A stretch of 64,000 nucleotides of DNA, taken from NCBI RefSeq assembly GCF_900104575.1, contig NZ_LT629731.1, positions 3,936,016 through 4,000,015 on the forward strand, written 5' to 3'. Positions within the stretch are counted from its first letter, which is position 1. Every line of letters starts with the position of its first letter. Below the pieces are notes generated by a model. It did not search any database. It was given only the letters and a program-made list of their open reading frames with translations, and was not told the DNA's origin. Below, piece by piece: positions 55,722 through 64,000 of this stretch. The stretch is from Bacillus tuaregi (lineage in GTDB: Bacteria; Bacillota; Bacilli; Bacillales; Cytobacillaceae). The position numbers and the translations under genes were made by a program.

Positions 55722-57044
55722 TTATTTAGAAATTGTTTCTAGTAGATATTGATTAATTAAGGCCTTTAAGCGCTCTGTTTTACCTGATTTATTCTTAATC
55801 TCAGTTAGTCCAAGAGCATATGCTTCTAGTTCACGGAAGTTTGTTCTACCTTCCACAATATCTAACCCGATTCCATTTGTATAACTGCTATAACGATCTT
55901 CTACAAAACTATCAAGCACTTTGTCTTCAATTAGTTTGTTTGCCACTTTTAGTCCTACAGCAAATGCATCCATACCAGCAATATGTGCTTCGAAAAGATC
56001 TTCTGGCTCAAATGATCCTCTTCTTACTTTTGCATCAAAGTTTAAGCCACCTTTACCTAAACCGCCATTTTTCAAGATTTCATACATTGCTAATGTGTTT
56101 GAATATAAGTCTGTTGGGAATTCATCTGTATCCCAGCCAAGAAGTGTGTCACCTTGGTTTGCATCAACAGATCCAAGCATTCCGTTGATACGTGCAACAT
56201 GTAGCTCATGCTCAAATGTATGACCTGCAAGTGTAGCGTGGTTAGCTTCGATATTAAACTTGAAGTAATCTGTTAAATCATATTTTTGTAAGAAGGCAAT
56301 TCCAGTAGCCACATCGAAATCATATTGATGCTTTGTAGGTTCTTTTGGTTTTGGCTCGATTAGGAATGGAACGTTTAGACCAATTTCCTTTGCATAGTCA
56401 ACTGCCATATGGAAGAAACGCGCTAGGTTGTCCTGCTCTAGCTTCATATCTGTATTTAGTAGTGTTTCATAGCCTTCACGGCCGCCCCAGAATACATAGT
56501 TTTCTGCGCCTAGTTCTTTTGCTACTTCCAAGCCTTTTTTAACTTTTGCAGCAGAATAAGCGAAAACATCTGCATTCGGTGAAGTCGCTGCACCATGAGT
56601 ATATCTTGGATTTGAGAACATATTAGCTGTGTTCCAAAGTAATTTTGTTTTACTTGTCTTCATGTAATCCTTGATCATGGATACAATCACGTCTAGATTT
56701 TCATTTGTTTCCTTTAGTGTGCTTCCTTCTGGAGCGATATCCACATCATGGAAAGCAAAGAAAGGTGCATTTAATTTTTCAAAAAGTTCAAATGCTGCTT
56801 CAACGCGTGCTTTTGCAAGGTCTAAGCCTTGAAGATGATTCCATGGACGGATAGCCGTACCTACACCAAATGGATCAGAACCATCAGCATTAAATGTATG
56901 CCAGTATGCTACTGAGAAGCGAAGAAGTTCTTCCATTGATTTTCCATTAATTTTTTCTTCTGGATTATAATATTTAAAAGCTAGAGGATTAGTAGATGAA
57001 GCGCCTTCATATTTAATTTTGTTAACTGATTCGAAATAAGCCAT
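55722..57044 (-). CDS. xylA: Xylose isomerase
   Basis: A 440-residue xylose isomerase converting D-xylose to D-xylulose. Active-site features include the catalytic His in [26 protein letters not shown], the metal ligand Glu in [35 protein letters not shown] and [11 protein letters not shown] 57044 follows GGAGGAGTAACGAC; an earlier in-frame start is unsupported. First gene of the xylAB operon, with promoter and xylO operator just upstream. Confidence 0.96.
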   Translation of the reverse strand: MAYFESVNKIKYEGASSTNPLAFKYYNPEEKINGKSMEELLRFSVAYWHTFNADGSDPFGVGTAIRPWNHLQGLDLAKARVEAAFELFEKLNAPFFAFHDVDIAPEGSTLKETNENLDVIVSMIKDYMKTSKTKLLWNTANMFSNPRYTHGAATSPNADVFAYSAAKVKKGLEVAKELGAENYVFWGGREGYETLLNTDMKLEQDNLARFFHMAVDYAKEIGLNVPFLIEPKPKEPTKHQYDFDVATGIAFLQKYDLTDYFKFNIEANHATLAGHTFEHELHVARINGMLGSVDANQGDTLLGWDTDEFPTDLYSNTLAMYEILKNGGLGKGGLNFDAKVRRGSFEPEDLFEAHIAGMDAFAVGLKVANKLIEDKVLDSFVEDRYSSYTNGIGLDIVEGRTNFRELEAYALGLTEIKNKSGKTERLKALINQYLLETISK

Positions 57045-57136
57045 GTCGTTACTCCTCCTAGAAGTATTATGATTCATTCATTTTTTTATATGCTTATAAA
57101 GGGTTAAAAGATTGTTATCTGACCCTCGATAATCAG

Positions 57137-57165
57137 ATTATAGCACCGGCCACTTAGTTTGTCTA
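57137..57165 (-). promoter_or_regulatory. xylA promoter
   Basis: On the minus strand TAGACA (57160-57165), a 17-base spacer and TATAAT (57137-57142). The -35 element lies inside the xylO operator, so repressor binding would block it. Confidence 0.75.
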
Positions 57166-57178
57166 CTCAATAAACTAA
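57154..57178 (-). promoter_or_regulatory. xylO operator of xylAB
   Basis: TTAGTTTGT and ATAAACTAA half-sites with a seven-base spacer match the known XylR operator pattern of bacilli. xylR is encoded nearby. Confidence 0.88.
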
Positions 57179-57231
57179 GAGATTATAAATGTTCTTAAGT
57201 CTGTCACAATTCTTAAGCAGTCACTTCACTA

Positions 57232-58209
57232 CTATAATGAAACAACCCGCTTTTCTTCTATTGAACGATAACAAGCATCAATTACGCGCATATTTTGCAG
57301 AGTTTTTATTCCTGAATAGGAAGGTTCTGAATCCTCTAAAATGACTTTGGAAAAATGTTCGATTTGCACCTTATATGAATCACCAGCTATCCTCTCAGTC
57401 CGGTCCCCTATACGAATAACAGCATCTTGCTCCATCACATCAGGCCGATAGGCGTACGGTACAGTGAGCCTGTCTTTTGTCCCAACAATTTCATATTCAT
57501 TTCTAAATGCCATGTCAAAACTAGAATCAAACACACATCTGATACCATTTTCCAACTCCATATGAACAATCGCTGCAAGATCAATATTAGTTTGAGGGTC
57601 AATTTCCGCAAAGGCCTTAATAGTGACAGGTTCAGATTCTAATAGATACCGAATGGAATGAATACAATAACAGCCGATATCATAAATACTACCTCCACCC
57701 ATCTCCTTTTTCATGCGGATATTTGATTGTCTATCTTCAAGAAAATAAGAAAAGCCTGCCCGCATAAATTTAATCTCACCAAGTTCACCCGAGGCCAAGA
57801 TTTCACGAACACGTTCATGTTGAGGATGGAATTGATACATAAAGGCTTCCATAAATTTCACATTTTCCTTACGACAATATTCAATCATTTCTTCTGCTTC
57901 CTCAGCTGTTAATGCAGCAGGTTTCTCAACAAGGACATGCTTGCCAGCCTTTGCTGCTTCAATCACCCAATTCTTATGTAAATGATTTGGAAGCGGTATG
58001 TAAACGGCATCAATTTCTGGATTTGCTAACAGCTTTTCATAGGAATCATAGGCAAACGGTACCGTGAGGTTCTCTGCAATTTCTTTGGCTTTGCTACCTC
58101 TGCTGGCAATACCAACTAGCTCTGCATTCTCTGATCGTAATATGGCAGGAATGACCTGTGTTTGGGCAATCTCTGCTGTACTGATAACACCCCAACGAAC
58201 TCTCTTCAA
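57232..58209 (-). CDS. Gfo/Idh/MocA-family dehydrogenase
   Basis: A 325-residue NAD(P)-dependent oxidoreductase: N-terminal Rossmann fold (RVRWGVISTAEIAQTQVIPAI), VYIPLPNHLHKNWVIEAAKAGKHVLVEKPAALT with the family EKP, and the C-terminal substrate domain (GGGSIYDIGCYCIHSIRYLL). Family members oxidise sugars such as xylose or glucose. Divergent from xylR, with a xylO in the shared upstream region, so probably xylose-induced. Confidence 0.9.
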   Translation of the reverse strand: MKRVRWGVISTAEIAQTQVIPAILRSENAELVGIASRGSKAKEIAENLTVPFAYDSYEKLLANPEIDAVYIPLPNHLHKNWVIEAAKAGKHVLVEKPAALTAEEAEEMIEYCRKENVKFMEAFMYQFHPQHERVREILASGELGEIKFMRAGFSYFLEDRQSNIRMKKEMGGGSIYDIGCYCIHSIRYLLESEPVTIKAFAEIDPQTNIDLAAIVHMELENGIRCVFDSSFDMAFRNEYEIVGTKDRLTVPYAYRPDVMEQDAVIRIGDRTERIAGDSYKVQIEHFSKVILEDSEPSYSGIKTLQNMRVIDACYRSIEEKRVVSL

Positions 58210-58281
58210 TTTAGATCGTTCCTTTCTTGTTTAAATACGTATAAGTTAACCTATTCATGGTTCATTATAGCACTATGGAAA

Positions 58282-58305
58282 AAGTTTGTATATCCAATAA
58301 ACTAA
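58282..58305. promoter_or_regulatory. Second xylO operator (xylR / dehydrogenase intergenic region)
   Basis: AAGTTTGT and ATAAACTAA half-sites with a short spacer, very like the operator at 57154-57178. Placed to control both divergent genes. Confidence 0.82.
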
Positions 58306-58350
58306 GTTTGTGGTAAAATAAAAGTACTACGTAATAAGGAGATTTTATAA

Positions 58351-59511
58351 GTGGAAACGATAACATGGAACCAACAAGTTGTGAAAAAAAATAATAAAGC
58401 ACTTGTGCTACAAATCATTATGGAAAAGGACTCCATTTCTAGAGCAGATATCGCTCAAGTGTCTGGTTTACACAAGGCCACCGTTTCTTCACTTGTAAAT
58501 GAATTACTAGAGGAAGAGCTTATTTTTGAATCAGGTCCAGGTGAATCTAGCGGCGGACGTCGTCCTGTTATCCTTCACTTCAATAAAGATGCTGGATACG
58601 CAATCGGTGTTGATATTGGGGTCAATTATGTCCTATGTATTTTGACCGATTTATTGGGAAATATCCTGATTGAAAAGAATCAAACAGTCCATCAAACCCC
58701 TTATACGACAACCATAAGCATTGTTCAACAAATGATAATGTCTATCATGGAGGAGATGCCGCAGAGTAGATATGGCGTAATAGGGATAGGTGTAGGCGTG
58801 CCGGGAATGGTCAACAAAGAAGGTACTATTATCCTTGCTCCAAATTTAGGCTGGAAAAATGTTCAGCTAAAGGAGAAGCTTGAAGCTTTATTTCACGTAC
58901 CGGTCACAGTTGAAAACGAGGCGAATGCAGGAGCTGTTGGTGAACAAAGGTTTGGCGCAGGTCAGGATTATATGGATATCATTTATATCAGTGCCGGAAT
59001 TGGGATTGGTGCAGGGATTATAGTTAATAAGGAACTATATCAAGGTAAAAATGGATTTTCCGGAGAAATGGGACATATGATTATTGATATGAACGGAAAA
59101 CGTTGTAATTGCGGAAGCAGAGGATGTTGGGAAGCGTACGCCTCTGAGCATGCTTTACTTGAGATGGCAGACCCAAACATTGATTCTCTTGAGACATTAA
59201 TCGAACAAGCTGAAAAGGGAGACCAAATTGCCCAAAACCTGTTTAAAAAAATCGGTAATTACCTTGGATATGGAATTAATAACATTATAAATACCTTTAA
59301 TCCTGACCAGGTCATCATTGGGAATCGTTTGGCATTAGCGAAGGAATGGATTGAAGGACCTATTCAAACGACCATTGAACACCATACACTTGGATATCAT
59401 CAAAAGGAAATGGATTTAGAATTCTCTAAATTGAATAAGTATTCAACAGCACTAGGTGTTTCAGCCTTTGTCGTTGATCGCTTTATTAAAGAAGAAGCAA
59501 AACCCTCATAG
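58351..59511 (+). CDS. xylR: Xylose repressor XylR (ROK family)
   Basis: A 386-residue ROK repressor. N-terminal winged HTH (ISRADIAQVSGLHKATVSSLVNELLEEELI), sugar-binding ROK core with AIGVDIGVNYVLCILTD, IGIGVGVPGMVN and the zinc motif CNCGSRGCWEAYASE. It would bind xylO in the absence of xylose. GTG start 58351 follows AAGGAG. Operators are found ahead of xylA and in its own upstream region. Confidence 0.95.
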   Translation: METITWNQQVVKKNNKALVLQIIMEKDSISRADIAQVSGLHKATVSSLVNELLEEELIFESGPGESSGGRRPVILHFNKDAGYAIGVDIGVNYVLCILTDLLGNILIEKNQTVHQTPYTTTISIVQQMIMSIMEEMPQSRYGVIGIGVGVPGMVNKEGTIILAPNLGWKNVQLKEKLEALFHVPVTVENEANAGAVGEQRFGAGQDYMDIIYISAGIGIGAGIIVNKELYQGKNGFSGEMGHMIIDMNGKRCNCGSRGCWEAYASEHALLEMADPNIDSLETLIEQAEKGDQIAQNLFKKIGNYLGYGINNIINTFNPDQVIIGNRLALAKEWIEGPIQTTIEHHTLGYHQKEMDLEFSKLNKYSTALGVSAFVVDRFIKEEAKPS

Positions 59512-59528
59512 ATTTTCTATGAGGGTTT
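59499..59528 (+). terminator. Terminator overlapping the xylR stop
   Basis: AAAACCCTCATAGA and TCTATGAGGGTTTT pair with a TTT loop and a T-run; the left arm includes the last xylR codons. Confidence 0.9.
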
Positions 59529-59566
59529 TTGCGGCTCATTATTTGATCAATTGGTTTGACACCTAA

Positions 59567-61489
59567 TTATCCCCAAACCTTTATCTTATTTTTTCCTGCT
59601 TTTAATATTTCAATTGGGCCGATTACACTCTTTTCTTTCCGTTGCTCTCCTAAAAGGTCAGTATTTAGAACAACTTCGCTTCCATCTGGACTTTCAAACT
59701 CTGCATCTACAATGCGGACTCTTTCTAAGGTATTCGTAGATTGAATCTCCCCAAGGAATGTCTCGAAATCTTCAGGGAGCTCAAGAGAAAGATATACTTC
59801 ATTTCCATCCTCTATTATTTTCAGATTCGGATTAAAGTGGCTACCTTCCATCTTCTCCTTTTCTCTTTCAAAAGACTCCGCACCCTTGAAGTATGCATTA
59901 TGGTTAATATAAACTGGCTGTTCTACTTGATTAAACGCTTCATGATCACCTTCCACTTGATGGACGGTTTCAATATATTCTTCGAGAGAACCAGGGTATC
60001 CGTTATAATGGGCAGTACCAACCTTTTCTAAATTCTCATCACCGATAAATATATTATTTAAAAAGCGGTCATCTCCACCATAAGTAACAGCGAACCCTGC
60101 TACCTCCGTGCTATGTGGCACATGATAGGGTGTTGCGCGATCAAGCATTTTCCGATGAACCATTTTCCCACGGATTAAATTATTTACGTAGGCTCCACCC
60201 TGAGCATGATTATCCAAAGCATAGTCTGCTGTTAAAATGTTATGATCCACGAGATAAGGACCACTGCTCACTTCCACAAATAAGTCACGACTGTTTCGGT
60301 AATACAGATTTTTGCTGACTCTTGTTCCTTGTGTCTGCCAATCTAACCATGTTCCTAAGGAGCAGTCATGGATCCGATTATGATGTATTTGCACATCAAT
60401 AGCTGCATGTAGCTTGATACCAGCAATCTCATGTCCGTAAAACTCGCGCTTTATAGCTATATTATAAATATGATTATGATAGATTTCGCTAAATACACAG
60501 CCTAAATGCCCTACAATACCATTTTGGCCACAGTCATAGATGATATTGTTTCTAATAATATGTGAACCGATTTTTTCCTTGCTCCACCCAGCTTGTTTGG
60601 CGAGAAAAACGGATTCTAACTGATATTGATAGCCGGGCTTATCTTTTCTTTTTGTACGATAATTATCTCCTGTTGATGCTTCTTTTCCTATACTAATCGC
60701 ACTACACTTGGAGTCATGAATCACATTGTCCTCAATAATCCAGCCTTTACTCCAGTGAGGCCCAATTAACCCAGGCTGATCTGCCGTTGGAGGAGTCCAC
60801 GGAGTTGCTGCATGGCACATTTCAAAGCCTCTCACCGTAATAAAATTGATGCCATTTTGATCCGGATAAAAGCAAGCTTTTCGTACATTAATTTCTACTA
60901 ATTCATCATTAGGATTGAATTCATGAAAATTAGCGTAAATGGTTGTATTTTTTTCATCCACTTCGGAAAACCAAAGATATTTCGTTTGCTCTGGGTTAAG
61001 AACTGGGACAATCGTTTCTGTCCAGTGATCTAACACTTCCTTTTTCACTACAGGGTTCTGTATTTTCTCCAGGTTTTCAGCTTCATAAAAGGACATACCA
61101 TTTAGATAGACATCGCCCAGGTGTCTTCCTGGATTATACACAACCCAATCCCCAAAAATTTCTTCCACGTACGGGTTATAGTCGCCAAAAAAGCTATTGG
61201 GTAATACTGATTTCCAGACAGTTCCCTCTACTTGTTCCCACTCTTGAATCTGCTCGGAACCTTTAATTACTACCTTCTCGCCATTGGCAGCTTGATAGGT
61301 AATTCTTCTATATTCACTTAATCCTGCATTCTTCGGCTTAACCCACTCGCGATAGATTCCCTCATGGACAATAATCGTATCACCTGCTACTGCAACAGAG
61401 GCAGCCTTATTTATAGTTAAGAATGGATTTTGTACTGTTCCCTGTGCATCATCTGAACCATTTTTTGCTACATGATATTCAAAAGCCAT
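59567..61489 (-). CDS. GH120-type beta-xylosidase (beta-helix fold)
   Basis: A 640-residue right-handed beta-helix enzyme without signal peptide, so cytoplasmic. It resembles the GH120 beta-xylosidase XylC of Thermoanaerobacterium along its length, from memory (start YHVAKNGSDDAQGT, HLGDVYLNGMSFYEAENL, PTADQPGLIGPHWSKGWIIEDN). The family's catalytic Asp and Glu correspond to TWLDWQTQGTR and LFVEVSSGPYLVDHN. It would release xylose from imported xylo-oligosaccharides for XylA/XylB. ATG 61489 follows AGGAGGAAGG. Divergent from an AraC-type regulator. Confidence 0.88.
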   Translation of the reverse strand: MAFEYHVAKNGSDDAQGTVQNPFLTINKAASVAVAGDTIIVHEGIYREWVKPKNAGLSEYRRITYQAANGEKVVIKGSEQIQEWEQVEGTVWKSVLPNSFFGDYNPYVEEIFGDWVVYNPGRHLGDVYLNGMSFYEAENLEKIQNPVVKKEVLDHWTETIVPVLNPEQTKYLWFSEVDEKNTTIYANFHEFNPNDELVEINVRKACFYPDQNGINFITVRGFEMCHAATPWTPPTADQPGLIGPHWSKGWIIEDNVIHDSKCSAISIGKEASTGDNYRTKRKDKPGYQYQLESVFLAKQAGWSKEKIGSHIIRNNIIYDCGQNGIVGHLGCVFSEIYHNHIYNIAIKREFYGHEIAGIKLHAAIDVQIHHNRIHDCSLGTWLDWQTQGTRVSKNLYYRNSRDLFVEVSSGPYLVDHNILTADYALDNHAQGGAYVNNLIRGKMVHRKMLDRATPYHVPHSTEVAGFAVTYGGDDRFLNNIFIGDENLEKVGTAHYNGYPGSLEEYIETVHQVEGDHEAFNQVEQPVYINHNAYFKGAESFEREKEKMEGSHFNPNLKIIEDGNEVYLSLELPEDFETFLGEIQSTNTLERVRIVDAEFESPDGSEVVLNTDLLGEQRKEKSVIGPIEILKAGKNKIKVWG

Positions 61490-61510
61490 TATCCTTCCTC
61501 CTATATATCT

Positions 61511-61534
61511 CCAACATACGTACATTATAGTTGG
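61511..61534. promoter_or_regulatory. Palindromic site between the beta-xylosidase and AraC genes
   Basis: CCAACATA and TATAGTTGG form an imperfect 24-base palindrome overlapping a minus-strand TATAAT (61524-61529). Possible operator for the divergent AraC-type protein. Confidence 0.45.
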
Positions 61535-61617
61535 AAAAAACATCATACTTCTATTCAAAAAATAGTATAATTTAAGACAATATTAGTGTTTATACCTATT
61601 TTAAGGGGGAGCAGCCT

Positions 61618-62400
61618 GTGGCTTTTTTTGAACATCATGGAGTTGAAGAGAAAGACGCCTTTCACACTTCTTCACTATGTAATTTTAACTTTCCGCTTCA
61701 TTTTCACCATGCTTACGAATTGATTATTGTAAATGAAGGAAAATTGTTCGTAACGATTGATCAAAAAGAGTATATGCTGCATAAAAATGACGTCGCCTTT
61801 GTTTTTAATAACCAGATGCATGAATTTAAAACCTTGAATCATTCCGATATATCTATCGTCATTTTTTCACCAGAAATAATCGGGCACTTTTTTAATAATT
61901 ATAAGGGATACGTACCTGAGAATAACATCATTCACCTCAACAAGGCTCCCAACTTAACTGGATTAGATTCTATTTATCAGCAAAAAAGCTTCCTTTATCA
62001 TATTTGTGCGATCTTGGTTGAGAATACGGAATTTATTCCAGTTGCATACTCATCAAAAACAAAAGTACTACATAAAATTCTGCTTTATGTTGATAAGAAT
62101 TATAGTGAGGATTGCACCTTAAAAGTAATCGCTAAGCAGCTTCAATATGATTATGCCTATTTATCAAAGCTATTTGTTCACATGACCAATATGACCTTTA
62201 CCGACTATCTTAATCATTATCGAACTTCCCAGGCCTGTTATCTATTGAAAAACAGTGAACAGTCGATTAGCGAGATAGCCATTCATTGTGGGTATAATAA
62301 TCTCAGGTCGTTCAACCGTAATTTCAAGAGAATTACGAACTATTCACCTAGAAGATATAGAGAGGATACTCGAGACAAACCTACCACTATTAAAAATTAA
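61618..62400 (+). CDS. AraC-family transcriptional regulator
   Basis: A 260-residue regulator: N-terminal cupin-like ligand-binding part (FNFPLHFHHAYELIIVNEGKLFVTIDQKEYMLHKND) and C-terminal AraC HTH (LKVIAKQLQYDYAYLSKLFVH and ISEIAIHCGYNNLRSFNRNFKRIT). GTG 61618 is preceded by GGGGGAG. Divergent from the beta-xylosidase gene, which it probably controls. Confidence 0.9.
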   Translation: MAFFEHHGVEEKDAFHTSSLCNFNFPLHFHHAYELIIVNEGKLFVTIDQKEYMLHKNDVAFVFNNQMHEFKTLNHSDISIVIFSPEIIGHFFNNYKGYVPENNIIHLNKAPNLTGLDSIYQQKSFLYHICAILVENTEFIPVAYSSKTKVLHKILLYVDKNYSEDCTLKVIAKQLQYDYAYLSKLFVHMTNMTFTDYLNHYRTSQACYLLKNSEQSISEIAIHCGYNNLRSFNRNFKRITNYSPRRYREDTRDKPTTIKN

Positions 62401-62408
62401 TTCAAAAG

Positions 62409-62453
62409 AAAAAGGCCTTCTATCAGTCAAGTAAACTGATGAAAGGCCTTTTT
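62409..62453. terminator. Bidirectional terminator between araC-type gene and ABC transporter
   Basis: AAAAAGGCCTT-ATCAGT pairs with ACTGAT-AAGGCCTTTTT; T-runs on both strands. Lies between convergent genes. Confidence 0.9.
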
Positions 62454-62491
62454 ATTATTATCATTAAGAGAATCAAACTTTGATAGAATGA

Positions 62492-63193
62492 TTAGTTTGT
62501 TACTTGTAAGCTATCAGATTTTTCTAGTGTAAGTACACCGTCTGCCATGCGATACACCTTGTCACAATAGGAAAGCATCCGCTCATCATGGGTTACCATG
62601 ACAGCTGCTTTATTACGCTCTTTAACTTCTTTAGAGATAAGCTGTACCACTTCAAAGGCACGATTTGAATCCAAGCTTGCTGTTGGTTCGTCCGCAAGAA
62701 TAATATCAGGATTGTTAATAAAAGCACGCGCAATCGCAACCCGCTGGCGTTCTCCACCGGATAATTGTTTAGGTAGCTTTTTGAATTTGCCGCCAAGACC
62801 CAACTCTTGCAGAAGCTGCTTAGCATTATCCTTTTGCTTTGCAGTTAATCTACCAGCCATCTTACTTACCAATTCTATTTGCTCCAATACATTTAAATAA
62901 GGAATTAAGTTTGAGGTTTGCAAAATAAATCCGACTTTATTTAAGCGAAAATCTGATAATGCCTTTTCAGCCATCGAGGATAGGTTCGTTCCATTCACAA
63001 GCACTTCACCTGATGTGGCCTGTAATAAAGCACCCGCAATTGTCAGAAGCGTACTTTTACCGGAGCCTGAGGGTCCGATGATAGCGACAAACTCACCAGG
63101 TTTTACATCCATCGAGACACTATTTAGGGCAGTCACAGTTGTTTCGCCTTCTTTATATTGCTTTGTCACATTAATAAGCTGTAAGCCTTCCAT
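62492..63193 (-). CDS. MacB/LolD-type ABC transporter ATPase
   Basis: A 233-residue ATP-binding protein: Walker A AIIGPSGSGKSTLLTIAGALL, signature LSGGERQRVAIARAF, Walker B DIILADEPTASLD, H-loop VMVTHDERM. This type works with FtsX-like permeases, often in antimicrobial or envelope-stress efflux. Its start overlaps the end of the permease gene. Confidence 0.93.
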   Translation of the reverse strand: MEGLQLINVTKQYKEGETTVTALNSVSMDVKPGEFVAIIGPSGSGKSTLLTIAGALLQATSGEVLVNGTNLSSMAEKALSDFRLNKVGFILQTSNLIPYLNVLEQIELVSKMAGRLTAKQKDNAKQLLQELGLGGKFKKLPKQLSGGERQRVAIARAFINNPDIILADEPTASLDSNRAFEVVQLISKEVKERNKAAVMVTHDERMLSYCDKVYRMADGVLTLEKSDSLQVTN

Positions 63194-64000
63194 TATTCAA
63201 CCCTCCCAAGCGCCGTTAATGGATCCACTTTCGAAATACGACGAACACAGACAAGTGATCCTAGCACACTGACAATAAGCAGTGCGATTGCATAAATCAT
63301 TACCATTCCAAAGTTTAAGCTAAACGGCATACCTTCTGGGAATATAAGGGCCGTCAAATAGGTTAATATAATTCCAATGATTATACTAGTAAGTGAGATA
63401 ACAAATACCTGTGCAATTATGGAGCGTGCTACAAAATGATTCGATGCACCAATAGCTTTCATGACACCGAATTGCTGAGTTTTTTGAATCGTTAATACAT
63501 AGAAGAAGACGCCGATGACAACAGCTGAAATAACAATCAGAAAGGCAAGCATCATATAAATGGTACCCATTTCTGCTTTATAGCCCGGCATACCTAATAG
63601 TGCTTGAGACTTTGTTACCGTTTCTATCCCTTCCATTTTACCATCGATTGCTGCCGGATCCATTTCTTCTCCTTGTAAGGCAATGGCATTCACGACATTT
63701 GGCAAGCCATTATCAGAGCCCGGTGCAGCATAGCTATAGGATCTCCATTGTTCAACCGTACTGAATATGGACGGTAGGTGGTTAAAGGATTCCCCCTTCA
63801 CAAAGCCTATGATCTTCAATGTAATGAGAGAGCCGTCGACAACGATCTCATCACCGAGCTTATAGCCTTCATTCTTTAATTTCTCATCTGCTATGACGCC
63901 ATTCTCTACATCTGGGTCAAGTTGGACTCCTTCGATGACAGCTGGTTCGATAAATGAACCTGGCTCAATTCCTAAGATAACAGCGTCTGTTTTTTCCTCA
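63193..64000 (-). CDS. FtsX-like ABC transporter permease, partial
   Basis: At least 269 residues, open to the right edge, so the N-terminal part is outside the window. Visible are an extracellular MacB-type domain (NEGYKLGDEIVVDGSLITLKI, WRSYSYAAPGSDNG) and the C-terminal FtsX domain with three membrane helices (YMMLAFLIVISAVVIGVFFYV, MKAIGASNHFVARSI, LGSLVCVRRISKVDPLTALGRVE). Partner of the adjacent ATPase. Confidence 0.88.
   Translation of the reverse strand, partial: EEKTDAVILGIEPGSFIEPAVIEGVQLDPDVENGVIADEKLKNEGYKLGDEIVVDGSLITLKIIGFVKGESFNHLPSIFSTVEQWRSYSYAAPGSDNGLPNVVNAIALQGEEMDPAAIDGKMEGIETVTKSQALLGMPGYKAEMGTIYMMLAFLIVISAVVIGVFFYVLTIQKTQQFGVMKAIGASNHFVARSIIAQVFVISLTSIIIGIILTYLTALIFPEGMPFSLNFGMVMIYAIALLIVSVLGSLVCVRRISKVDPLTALGRVE

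Overview
The window looks like chromosomal DNA of a low-GC, spore-former-type Bacillaceae (Bacillus sensu lato). Supporting signs are strong AGGAGG-type ribosome binding sites, the MoxR / DUF58 / transglutaminase / guaA gene order known from Bacillus subtilis, an MsmX-type shared sugar-transport ATPase, a XylR/xylO-controlled xylose operon, a LPXTG surface protein with its sortase, and a T-box leader. No rRNA, tRNA, prophage, CRISPR array or intact transposase was seen.

Bases 1-15,700 hold a tandem duplication of a D-proline reductase operon. On the minus strand each copy reads prdC, prdA, prdB, prdD, prdE, prdF and a TauE/SafE-type permease. In both copies prdB and prdC are each interrupted by one in-frame TGA that must be read as selenocysteine, which gives four selenocysteine codons in 11 kb. 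This is the reductive arm of Stickland-type proline fermentation: PrdF racemises L-proline, PrdA/PrdB reduce D-proline to 5-aminovalerate, and PrdC feeds electrons. The copies have diverged but keep a nearly identical ~300-bp block around the prdC/prdA junction. They differ in one extra small gene (copy 1 only) and in the hairpin between prdB and prdD. Directly upstream lies a T-box-controlled archaeal/eukaryote-type prolyl-tRNA synthetase, so this end of the window is organised around proline.

Bases 17,800-25,500 are core genes: guaA, a transglutaminase / DUF58 / MoxR operon, and a secreted coiled-coil protein with a 3D domain. Bases 25,675-37,054 are a minus-strand Tad (Flp) pilus locus: CpaB, TadZ/CpaE, TadA/CpaF, TadB, TadC and Flp pilin, then an intra-operon terminator. 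Unusual accessory genes follow: a von Willebrand A lipoprotein, a secreted Pro-Gly-repeat protein, four small membrane proteins, TadE and a TadG-like protein. Next to it (37,673-42,345) are a class D-like sortase, its LPKTG substrate, a secreted relative sharing the same repeat, and a DUF5068-like lipoprotein.

Bases 42,700-62,400 form a carbohydrate region: a PucR-type regulator with MsmX ATPase, a YesM/YesN two-component system, a sugar ABC importer lacking its own ATPase, a YesL-like protein, an aldo/keto reductase, galM, xylB, xylA, a Gfo/Idh dehydrogenase, xylR with two xylO operators, a GH120 beta-xylosidase and an AraC regulator. Together they suggest uptake and breakdown of xylo-oligosaccharides. 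The window ends in a MacB-like ABC transporter. Three copies of a structured dispersed repeat (472-570, 37,447-37,636, 50,927-51,151) resemble ends of IS200/IS605-type elements.
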